From Pectobacterium carotovorum (GTDB lineage Bacteria > Pseudomonadota > Gammaproteobacteria > Enterobacterales > Enterobacteriaceae), in assembly GCF_033898505.1 (NCBI RefSeq), contig NZ_JAXAFK010000006.1, forward strand, positions 1-64,000: a DNA stretch of 64,000 nt, read 5' to 3'. This document shows, piece after piece, positions 50,452 to 58,144 of the stretch. Position 1 is the first letter of the stretch. Each line of letters begins with the position of its first letter. Below the pieces are notes generated by a model that saw only the letters and a list, made by a program, of their open reading frames with translations, did no database searches and was not told the DNA's origin. The translations under genes were made by a program, and so were the position numbers.

Positions 50452-53001
50452 ATGGCGATAAACAATCATAAGGGTGGGTGCATCGCGCATAAACCTACCT
50501 TGGCGGTAACGCGGGCGGTGCAGTTAGCACTGTCTGGCGTATTGATCTTGAGTGCCGGAACGGTCAGCTCGGCGCTGGCGGCGGAAACGACGACAGCTGT
50601 CGCGGCGCCGACAGTGACGTTTTCTATCCCCGCTGGGCCGCTAGGAACCACGTTGCAGGCCGTTGCCAGCCGCGCCAATGTCATTCTCACGTTTTCTCCC
50701 GATCAAACACAGAATAAAACCAGCGGGAGTGTGCAGGGAACCTACACCGTTCAGGAAGCCTTTGCCGCCGCACTGGCGGGAACAGGACTGAGTGCGGTAC
50801 AGACGGCTACGGGCTATCGGCTGGAATCCGCGCTTGCCGCCGAGGGGAGCGATGGTAGCCTGATGATCCCGACGCTTTCGGTCGTTGGCGGCACCTCGGA
50901 CAGCGCCGCCGCCGGACGCTCCGTGTTGCGTCAGGCCGATGTTGATCGCGTGCAGGCCGATAATATTGCCAGCCTGCTCGATAAACTCCCCGGCGTGTCG
51001 ATGGCGGGATCTCCCCGTCCAGGGGGCCAAAGCCTGAACATCTGGGGCATGGGCGACATGGAAGACGTCAAAGTCGTGTTGGACGGCGCGCCGAAAGGCT
51101 TTGAGAAATACCGTCAGGGTTCGGTATTTATTGAACCTGAGCTGATTAAGCGTATCGACGTCGATAAAGGGCCGCATGATATTCGTAGCGGCAACGGTGG
51201 CTTCGGCGGCACCATTCATGTTGATACCAAAGACGCCAGCGATCTGCTGCTGCCGGGGGAAAATTTCGGCGGGATGGTCAAATACAGTTATCACACCAAC
51301 GATCGGCAGAATATCTACAGCGGCGCGCTGTATGGCCGCACGGAAGAGGGAATGGCTGACGGCCTGCTCTATATGAGCAAGCGCGATGGCGACAACATCG
51401 AACGCCCTGACGGTACACGCTTTGTCTACTCGACCAGCGACATGGCGTCCTACTTACTGAAGACCAACATCTATCTGACGGACGCTCAGACGTTGACGCT
51501 CTCTGCCATGCGCTCCGAATCTGACGGCTGGCAGCCGTTTGCCGCTAAGCGTGACGACATGGCGGCGCCCACACAGGCGGAAATTACTCGTTACGGCTGG
51601 GAAGAAGCCTGGCGGCGTAAGCTGGTTTACCGCGATCAGGTGGATAAGAACTACTCGCTGAAATGGAATATTGCACCGGAGGATCAGCCGTGGCTGAACC
51701 TTACGGCGTCATTTGCCACCTCAAAAACCGAACAGCATGACCGACGCCCTGATTCAGCTTCACAGAGTAGCTATCTGGGATCGCTGGGGAACGAAAGCTG
51801 GGTGAGCTACAAGGATCAGCTTGCGGAGGTCAGTAATGAAAGTCTGTTCACTACTGGCCCGCTCGATCATAAGCTGCTGGTGGGTATGCGCTGGCATCAG
51901 CATAAGCGCGACACGCTGATCTACTATCCATCTGGTAAGAATAACGCCGAGTATAACTACGGCTATTTCCAGCCTTACTATATGCCGGCAGGGGAACAGG
52001 AAACCCGCAGCCTGTATGTACAGGATGCGGTGACGCTGGGTAGTGTGACGATCACGCCGGGCGTACGTTATGACCACGTGACGAACACGGGGAAACCTAA
52101 CGCGGCACCACGTTATAACAGCAGCATTCCGGCGGCAGGGCATGACTACAGCAGCGTGACCTACACCGGCTGGTCGCCGCGCATTGGGGCGTTGTGGAAG
52201 GCGACGGACAATCTGTCGCTGTTTGCCGATGCCAGCCGTACCTGGCGCGCGCCTGTCGTCGATGAACAGTATGAAGTGCAGTCTGCCGCGTCCAGCGTGC
52301 CGGGAACCAGCCGTAATCTGCAAGTGGAAAGCATCAAAGCATTTCGTCTGGGCGCGATTCTGGACTTCAACAACCTGATGCTGGAAGAAGACAGTCTGCA
52401 AATCCGCACCACGCTGTTCCGTAACCGCGGGAAAAACGAAATTTTCTACCGTCGCGGTATCTTGTGTGAAGCGCAGACGCAGAGCGGTACGTCATCATCT
52501 TGTGGGCAGCCGCTCTCTAACTACCGTAATCTGCCGGGCTATACGATTGAAGGGGTAGAGATTGAATCCTTCTACGACAGCCGCTGGCTGTTTGGCAGCC
52601 TGTCCTTCTCCTCAATTCGCGGCGAGCGCGATGCGTCACCGCGTAATCCGTGGGGCAATAAAACCTGGATCGCCGAGATTCCACCGACGACAGCACACGC
52701 CACGCTGGGCACCAAAATCCCAAGTCTGGATATGGCCGTAGGCTGGACGGGCGATTTTGTGCGTAAGCAGGATCGTTCACCTGCCGATGGCGATCCACAG
52801 GCCGATATTTGGGCGTTGCCGAAGAGCAAGGGATACGTGCTGCATGGCCTGTTCGCCAGCTGGCAGCCGCAGGCGATAAAAGGATTTGAAGCACGTGTGA
52901 CGGTCGATAACCTGCTGAATACCGATTACTACCCGTACCTGGGCGAATCTGTGTCCGGTGTGGGACGTAACGTAAAAATCAGCGTGTTACAGCGCTTCTA
53001 A
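50452..53001 (+). CDS. TonB-dependent receptor with STN signalling domain (HasR-like)
   Basis: An 849-residue precursor. A long signal peptide (to about ALAA, residue 43) is followed by an STN domain (LGTTLQAVASRANVILTF to GYRLES) that talks to an anti-sigma factor, a plug (SLLDKLPGVSMAG, LDGAPKGFEKYRQG) and a 22-strand barrel ending in ISVLQRF. Several barrel stretches resemble the haemophore receptor HasR (TWRAPVVDEQY, SRNLQVESIKAFRLG), so haem or another iron carrier is likely. The haem-typical His between FRAP and NPNL boxes is not evident. Start ATG 50452 follows GGGGA; 50446 is possible. Confidence 0.85.
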   Translation: MAINNHKGGCIAHKPTLAVTRAVQLALSGVLILSAGTVSSALAAETTTAVAAPTVTFSIPAGPLGTTLQAVASRANVILTFSPDQTQNKTSGSVQGTYTVQEAFAAALAGTGLSAVQTATGYRLESALAAEGSDGSLMIPTLSVVGGTSDSAAAGRSVLRQADVDRVQADNIASLLDKLPGVSMAGSPRPGGQSLNIWGMGDMEDVKVVLDGAPKGFEKYRQGSVFIEPELIKRIDVDKGPHDIRSGNGGFGGTIHVDTKDASDLLLPGENFGGMVKYSYHTNDRQNIYSGALYGRTEEGMADGLLYMSKRDGDNIERPDGTRFVYSTSDMASYLLKTNIYLTDAQTLTLSAMRSESDGWQPFAAKRDDMAAPTQAEITRYGWEEAWRRKLVYRDQVDKNYSLKWNIAPEDQPWLNLTASFATSKTEQHDRRPDSASQSSYLGSLGNESWVSYKDQLAEVSNESLFTTGPLDHKLLVGMRWHQHKRDTLIYYPSGKNNAEYNYGYFQPYYMPAGEQETRSLYVQDAVTLGSVTITPGVRYDHVTNTGKPNAAPRYNSSIPAAGHDYSSVTYTGWSPRIGALWKATDNLSLFADASRTWRAPVVDEQYEVQSAASSVPGTSRNLQVESIKAFRLGAILDFNNLMLEEDSLQIRTTLFRNRGKNEIFYRRGILCEAQTQSGTSSSCGQPLSNYRNLPGYTIEGVEIESFYDSRWLFGSLSFSSIRGERDASPRNPWGNKTWIAEIPPTTAHATLGTKIPSLDMAVGWTGDFVRKQDRSPADGDPQADIWALPKSKGYVLHGLFASWQPQAIKGFEARVTVDNLLNTDYYPYLGESVSGVGRNVKISVLQRF

Positions 53002-53101
53002 TCATGTCGCGTGGGGCGGAGAGGATTCCGCCCCGTTAGCGAATGATGTTGCATGGGCGTAATGCAAATTCAGCAAATTTGAATAATTTTCGTTTCGGAA
53101 C

Positions 53102-53150
53102 TTGACAGTCAGAAGGAAAAAACATAAATAAGAACGATTATCATTCTTAT
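53102..53150 (+). promoter_or_regulatory. Fur-controlled promoter of the sigma factor gene
   Basis: TTGACA (53102-53107), a 17-bp spacer and TAAATA (53125-53130) form a strong promoter. Immediately overlapping it, AAGAACGATTATCATTCTT (53130-53148) matches 14 of 19 bases of the Fur box. Iron-bound Fur would block it. Confidence 0.82.
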
Positions 53151-53179
53151 GTTTAAATAGCGCTCTGGGGTAAAGTTCG

Positions 53180-53692
53180 ATGGTGAGGAAAGCGACGGCC
53201 AGCGTTAATGACTTTGCCCAGCAGCTCTATTTCGATCACCACCGCTGGTTGTATAACTGGCTGCGTCATAAATTGGACTGTGCCCAGCACGCGGAAGATC
53301 TGGCACAGGACACGTTCCTTAGCGTGCTGATGAACCCGGAGCTGCTCACGATTCGCCAGCCGCGCCCGTTTCTGGTCACTGTGGCCCGCCGTCTGGTCGC
53401 CAATCATTACCGCCGTAAAAAGATTGAAGATGCCTATCTGGATGTGTTGAGCACGCAGCCGGATGCCTGTATGCCATCCCCGGAAACGCGTCTTCTTACC
53501 CTCGAAATTCTTGAACAGCTTGATGCCGCGTTGGACGGCCTGCCAGCGCCAGTCAGGGAAGCATTTCTGCTGGCGCACCTCCACGGCATGCGCTACAGCG
53601 AGATCGCCGAACGTTTACGGGTTTCCAGCAGTTCGGTGAAACAGTATCTGCAACGCGCCAACCTCCAGTGTTTCTTTGCGTTGCCGCTATGA
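53180..53692 (+). CDS. FecI-family ECF sigma factor
   Basis: 170 residues. Region 2 (FDHHRWLYNWLRHKL...AEDLAQDTFLSVL) and region 4 with its helix-turn-helix (VREAFLLAHLHGMRYSEIAERLRVSSSSVKQYLQRA). The FecI/HasI type drives a nearby TonB-receptor gene on a signal from outside. It has a Fur-box promoter. The last four bases overlap the anti-sigma start (ATGA). The receptor gene lies upstream rather than downstream, unlike fec. Confidence 0.92.
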   Translation: MVRKATASVNDFAQQLYFDHHRWLYNWLRHKLDCAQHAEDLAQDTFLSVLMNPELLTIRQPRPFLVTVARRLVANHYRRKKIEDAYLDVLSTQPDACMPSPETRLLTLEILEQLDAALDGLPAPVREAFLLAHLHGMRYSEIAERLRVSSSSVKQYLQRANLQCFFALPL

Positions 53693-54678
53693 ACGATCGC
53701 ACTTTTTATCGTGACAGACAGGGTCAGCCGATTCAGCCAGACAGCGCGCGTGAAGCGGTCGTGTGGCTGACACAGCTGATGTCCGACAGCGTTACGGAAC
53801 AGGATCGTCGCGAGTGGCAGCGTTGGCGGGAAGCCTCGCCGGATAACGAACAGGCGTGGCAGCATATTGAATCCGTGTGTGCCAATCTGGGTCAGCTTAA
53901 CGCGCGGGCGGCGCATCAGAGCCTGTCGACGCTTAATGGTATGCAGCGCCGCAGCGTACTCAAAGCGCTGGCGATCCTCTGTCTGACCGGAGGCGCTGGC
54001 GTCGCCGGATCGCGCACCGACCTCTGGCAGTCGCTGACGGCGGATTACCAGACGCAGGTCGGTGAACAGCGCCATGCGGTATTGGACGATGGCACGACGC
54101 TGCTGCTGAATACGCAGACGGCGCTGAATGTGGCCTATGGCGACGATCTACGCCAGCTCACGCTGATTCGCGGTGAAGTCATGATCGAAACCGGTCAGGC
54201 AGAGAAGGCCGCGTTGTATCCACGTCCTTTCATTGTGACGACGGCACAGGGAAAAGTGCAGGCGCTGGGTACGCGCTTCAGTCTGCGAGTGCAGGATGAA
54301 CATACTCAGGTGGCGGTGTATGACGGCGCGGTGAGACTTCATCCGCAGCAGAACGGTCAGGATGTACAAGTGGTGAAAAGCGGGCAGACCGCGACGTTCA
54401 CTACGCAACGCTGCGGCCAGATAGAGGCGGCGAAGGCTGAGCCCGCGTGGGTGAAAGGACAGCTGTTGGCGGATAATCAGCGTCTGGTGGATTTTGTTGA
54501 TGAACTGAGCCGCTATCGCAGCGGCGTGATTCGTTGCCAGCCAGAGGTTGAGAGCCTGCGGCTTTCCGGCGTCTTCCCGCTGTCGGATACCGATAATATT
54601 TTAGCGGCGCTGGTGGAGGCGCTCCCTGTACAGGTGCGTTATTTCTCTCGCTACTGGGTTCAGATTGCTGCGCGATAA
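53689..54678 (+). CDS. FecR-family anti-sigma factor
   Basis: 329 residues. The N-terminal cytoplasmic DUF4880 region that binds the sigma factor (AREAVVWLTQLMSDSVTEQDRREWQRWR) is followed by one membrane helix (about 88-108, VLKALAILCLTGGAGVAG), a periplasmic FecR domain (DGTTLLLNTQTALNV, GEVMIETGQ, GTRFSLRVQD) and a C-terminal STN-like part that meets the receptor. The frame goes to 53668 but the ATG at 53689 overlaps the sigma stop, so the pair is coupled. It plays the FecR/HasS role. Confidence 0.92.
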   Translation: MNDRTFYRDRQGQPIQPDSAREAVVWLTQLMSDSVTEQDRREWQRWREASPDNEQAWQHIESVCANLGQLNARAAHQSLSTLNGMQRRSVLKALAILCLTGGAGVAGSRTDLWQSLTADYQTQVGEQRHAVLDDGTTLLLNTQTALNVAYGDDLRQLTLIRGEVMIETGQAEKAALYPRPFIVTTAQGKVQALGTRFSLRVQDEHTQVAVYDGAVRLHPQQNGQDVQVVKSGQTATFTTQRCGQIEAAKAEPAWVKGQLLADNQRLVDFVDELSRYRSGVIRCQPEVESLRLSGVFPLSDTDNILAALVEALPVQVRYFSRYWVQIAAR

Positions 54679-54807
54679 AATATCCTGTCAAAATCTAATA
54701 ACATTACTATTTATGCTGTTTTCACTTTTTTTCTGCCCGATCCTCATGACTAAGCGACCTACCATTATCAGTTGCTTTTTTATGCCTAACGATGTGATGA
54801 AGAACGC

Positions 54808-54879
54808 ATGATGATCTTCCCGGAACCCCATTCATTGAGCCTGTTTCCCCTGTCTCCACGGCGCGGGGCGGTAGGCTAA
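54808..54879 (+). CDS. possible 23-residue leader peptide before the tonB-like gene
   Basis: ATG-ATG opens a short frame (MMIFPEPHSLSLFPLSPRRG start) whose stop overlaps the tonB-like start (TAATG). The arrangement would couple their translation. The ribosome site is weak and I know no relative, so chance is possible. Confidence 0.25.
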   Translation: MMIFPEPHSLSLFPLSPRRGAVG

Positions 54880-55700
54880 TGGCTGCACAGACGCTGAAAT
54901 ACAATACGATTCGGCCCGCCACGACGGTTCGTTGGGGGAGCGGTTCGCTGCTGGCGTTGGCGCTACATGCGGGGCTGATTGTCTGGATTAGCTACCATGC
55001 GCTTGATTCCTCCATCGAAGCGCCGCCGCCCGCCATGATGTTAATGGTGGCGGATAGCGTGCAATCGACTCCCAGCCCTCAGGATGCGCCTGTCGGCCCG
55101 CAGCAGACGCTGTCCACGCCGCAGGAAGCAACGGCTCAACCGGAAAAAATGACGCAGGATGCGCCACCGCTCGCGCCTGCACCGAAGCCAGTTATTACGG
55201 CGGCGCAAAAGGAAAAGCCGCAGCCGCAGAAAAAAGTGCAGAAAAAAAGGGAAAAGCCGGTGCAGGAGACGACGCCGCAGGAAGAGGTTGCACCGTCGGA
55301 AAAACCACCCGCACCTTTGACCAGCGCACCGCTGCCGGGTAGCAGTCAGCAAGTTGCTGCGCCGTATAACAGCGATGCCGCGCAAATGCGTAAAGGCGTT
55401 GCGGACTGGAGCAGCCAGCTGCTGGCGCACCTGAGCCGCTATAAGCGTTATCCGGCGCAGGCGGTACGGCAGCGATTGCAGGGCGTTGCCCAGATTCGCG
55501 TGACGTTGGATCGGGCGGGGAAGGTGCTGGCCGTCTCGTTAGCCAGCAGCAGCGGGGTGATGCCGCTGGATAAGGAGTCTGTCGCCTTACCGCAGCGCGC
55601 CCAGCCGCTTCCGGCTCCGCCAGCAGAGGTGATTGGGGATAACGCGCAGCTCGCTATCACGATCCCCATTAGCTTTGATTTACGAGAAGTGCGCCGCTAG
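54879..55700 (+). CDS. TonB-like energy transducer (HasB-like)
   Basis: 273 residues. A cytoplasmic N-terminal tail, one membrane helix (about 24-43, SLLALALHAGLIVWISY), a Pro/Lys/Gln-rich periplasmic rod (about 60-165, with repeated KEKPQPQKKVQKKREKP) and a TonB_C domain (RYPAQAVRQRLQGVAQIRVTLDRAG). It would bring proton-motive energy from ExbB-ExbD to the neighbouring receptor, as HasB does for HasR. No exbB-exbD genes are in the window. It has 200 bases of upstream sequence and may have its own promoter. Confidence 0.88.
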   Translation: MAAQTLKYNTIRPATTVRWGSGSLLALALHAGLIVWISYHALDSSIEAPPPAMMLMVADSVQSTPSPQDAPVGPQQTLSTPQEATAQPEKMTQDAPPLAPAPKPVITAAQKEKPQPQKKVQKKREKPVQETTPQEEVAPSEKPPAPLTSAPLPGSSQQVAAPYNSDAAQMRKGVADWSSQLLAHLSRYKRYPAQAVRQRLQGVAQIRVTLDRAGKVLAVSLASSSGVMPLDKESVALPQRAQPLPAPPAEVIGDNAQLAITIPISFDLREVRR

Positions 55701-55710
55701 TCGGCATCAG

Positions 55711-56004
55711 TTAGCTTGCCGTGTGGGCATCATAGCCTGCATAAAAAAATCGAATCGCATAAGGGTTGCCCTGCTCAGTAAAGAATTCTGCGATTCTCTC
55801 CCGTTCCAGCCCGTAGCGGCGTGACAACAACCCTGCTTCGAAGGCGGCCTGCTGACGGTCGCCTTTGGTTTCCGCCAGATTGTGAGCATAGCCGCAGATA
55901 TAGCCGCGCCGATAATCGTAGCAGTAAGGATGGATGTCGTTGGTGGATTTTGGGCTGGCGGATCTCAGCCCAGCGAGGACGCCCCGCTCAAAATGGTTTC
56001 CCAT
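55711..56004 (-). CDS. DUF2623 family protein (YghW-like)
   Basis: 97 residues. GNHFERGVLAGLRS at the start, YRRGYICGYAH and GLLSRRYGLERERIAEFF align with E. coli YghW (95). The function is not known. The repeated Gly-Tyr pattern suggests a small compact cytoplasmic protein. GGAG lies 7 bases before the ATG. It is convergent with the tonB-like gene, 10 bases between the two stops. Confidence 0.85.
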   Translation of the reverse strand: MGNHFERGVLAGLRSASPKSTNDIHPYCYDYRRGYICGYAHNLAETKGDRQQAAFEAGLLSRRYGLERERIAEFFTEQGNPYAIRFFYAGYDAHTAS

Positions 56005-56214
56005 GATAATGCTCCGTGAATGACCGTTATATACTTAATGATATAACGCTTATTTATCACTCACCAGATCTGGTGAAAAATATTCCTGAATCCGTCGGGC
56101 GCGGTCTTTTCTTGAACAAGACGTATATACTGTTGCCCTGCCTCCTGAACGGGCGAGGGGTCTGCGCCTGATGGGCACTCTGGGAATACGGAATGGTTAA
56201 CAAGGAATAACAGC

Positions 56215-57906
56215 ATGATGCACCCGCAAGACGCTTCTCCGGCAATAGGTATCGATCTGGGCACGACAAACAGCCTGATTAGCGTTTGGCAAAATGGCGA
56301 GGCACGCCTGATACCGAATGCGCTAAATGACAGCTTCACTCCCTCAGCCGTCAGCATTGATGATGACGGCAGTATTCTGGTGGGCAAACCCGCGATTTCC
56401 CGTTTAACGACGCATCCGCATCTGTCGGCGTCGCTGTTTAAGCGCTATATGGGAAGCAAGAAAACCTTCAGACTCGGGGACAAAACGTTCTCTCCCGCCG
56501 AACTGTCGGCCATGGTGTTGAAATCACTCAAAGCCGATGCGGAAAGTTATCTCGGGTACCCCATCAAGGATGTGGTGATCTCCGTACCCGCTTACTTCAG
56601 CGATGAACAGCGCAAGCAGACGCGTTTTGCGGCGGAATTGGCGGATCTCAATGCCGTTCGCTTAATCAATGAACCTACCGCCGCCTCTATGGCTTATGGC
56701 TTACACACGCAGGAGCTGGGGCGTACGCTGGTTTTTGACCTGGGCGGCGGCACCTTCGACGTCAGCGTGTTGGAATATGCGTTTCCGCTGATCGAGGTAC
56801 ACAGCTCGGCGGGTGACAACTATCTGGGGGGAGAAGATTTCACGCAGGCGATGGTAAAAAGCTGTCTGAAAGCGTGGAAGCTTGAGGATGCGGTGATTCC
56901 AGCGACGGATCTGGCACGTCTTTACAGTCAGGCTGAAGCGCTGAAATGTCAGTCCGGCTTTCCTGCTCAATCGAATGAGCTGGTGTGGCACTGGCGCGAG
57001 GAAGACTGGCGTATTGTGTTGGATGATGAAGAAATCGAAGCGGCGTGGCTGCCGTTGATGAACCGTATCCGTGCGCCGATAGAGCAGGCGCTGCACGATG
57101 CTCGCCTGAAGCCTGAGCAGTTAGACCATGTGGTACTGGTCGGCGGGGCATCAAAGATGTCGATTATCCAGAAACTGGTGGTCAGACTGTTTGGCAAATT
57201 ACCTTATCAGCATCTGGATGCCGATACCGTTGTCGCCAAAGGTGCGGCGGTACAGGCCGCTTGCCGGCTACGCGAGCAGGATATCGAAGAAGTGATCCTG
57301 ACGGACGTTTGTCCGTATACCCTCGGGATTAAGACTGCCAACGATAAGCAAAATGGCCTGTTTTCCCCGATACTGGAGCGCAATACGGTGGTGCCGACCT
57401 CGCGGGTGGAGACGTTTTCCACGGGGTCTCCCGGACAGGACAACATCTGCATTGCGATCTATCAGGGAGAAAGCCCTTACGTCGATAACAACGTGTTTAT
57501 CGATGAATTCACCATGCCGATAAAAGCGAAAACGTATAAGCAATCTATTGAGGTGCGTTTCAGTTATGACATCAATGGACTGCTGGAAGTGGATGTTAAC
57601 CTGCCGGACAGCGGCGATAATTTCACGAAAGTGATCGATCGCAGCCCGACGGGGCTAAGTGCTGAGCAGCAGCAGAAAAGTCATCAGAAGCTGCAAGCGC
57701 TGAAAATTCACCCCAGAGATAATCTGATGAACCGCAACCTGCTGGCACGGCTGGAAAAAGCCTGGGCGCAGACGCGTCTGGAAGAGCGGCAGCAGATCGG
57801 CTTCTGGCTACGTGATTTTGAACAGGCGCTGGCGGGGCAATATGCACCGGCAATTGACGAAACGCGGCAGCGTATTGAGCAGTATCTGGATGAAGTCTCT
57901 CGTTAA
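56215..57906 (+). CDS. hscC: Hsp70-family chaperone HscC (Hsc62)
   Basis: 563 residues (E. coli HscC 556), shorter than DnaK because the C-terminal lid is reduced. The ATPase domain has GIDLGTTNSLISVW, VFDLGGGTFDVSVLE and VLVGGASKMSIIQ, and the substrate domain begins LTDVCPYTLGIKT. E. coli HscC works with membrane J-proteins DjlB/DjlC rather than DnaJ and turns over ATP unusually fast. Here it faces a large J-protein across an ERIC element. In E. coli the equivalent genes are at a different locus (the ybe region). Confidence 0.94.
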   Translation: MMHPQDASPAIGIDLGTTNSLISVWQNGEARLIPNALNDSFTPSAVSIDDDGSILVGKPAISRLTTHPHLSASLFKRYMGSKKTFRLGDKTFSPAELSAMVLKSLKADAESYLGYPIKDVVISVPAYFSDEQRKQTRFAAELADLNAVRLINEPTAASMAYGLHTQELGRTLVFDLGGGTFDVSVLEYAFPLIEVHSSAGDNYLGGEDFTQAMVKSCLKAWKLEDAVIPATDLARLYSQAEALKCQSGFPAQSNELVWHWREEDWRIVLDDEEIEAAWLPLMNRIRAPIEQALHDARLKPEQLDHVVLVGGASKMSIIQKLVVRLFGKLPYQHLDADTVVAKGAAVQAACRLREQDIEEVILTDVCPYTLGIKTANDKQNGLFSPILERNTVVPTSRVETFSTGSPGQDNICIAIYQGESPYVDNNVFIDEFTMPIKAKTYKQSIEVRFSYDINGLLEVDVNLPDSGDNFTKVIDRSPTGLSAEQQQKSHQKLQALKIHPRDNLMNRNLLARLEKAWAQTRLEERQQIGFWLRDFEQALAGQYAPAIDETRQRIEQYLDEVSR

Positions 57907-57907
57907 A

Positions 57908-58105
57908 TATACCCGTCATCTTTCAAGCTGCAGGTGTGTTGGCTTCACTTACTCACCCCAGTCACTTACTTGAGTAAGCTCCTGGGGATGAAATGAGAGA
58001 CATCCTGTCTCTCACCGGAGGCCAGCCTTTGGCTGGTCAAATTCGTTCCCGACTAATTTGTCCTGCGTTTGCCGCCGTCCTGCAACTCGAAATCTATTGG
58101 GTATA
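57908..58105. repeat. ERIC element with insertion, between hscC and the J-protein gene
   Basis: 198 bp from TATACCCGTCATC to TTGGGTATA, in the orientation opposite to the one behind eptB. The core ACTCACCCCAGTCACTTACT is followed by an insertion with hairpins (GAGAGACATCCTGTCTCTC, GCCAGCCTTTGGCTGG). It starts one base after the hscC stop. Confidence 0.88.
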
Positions 58106-58144
58106 TGCATGCGTGTCATTGCTACGCCGCCTGAATTATTTTCG

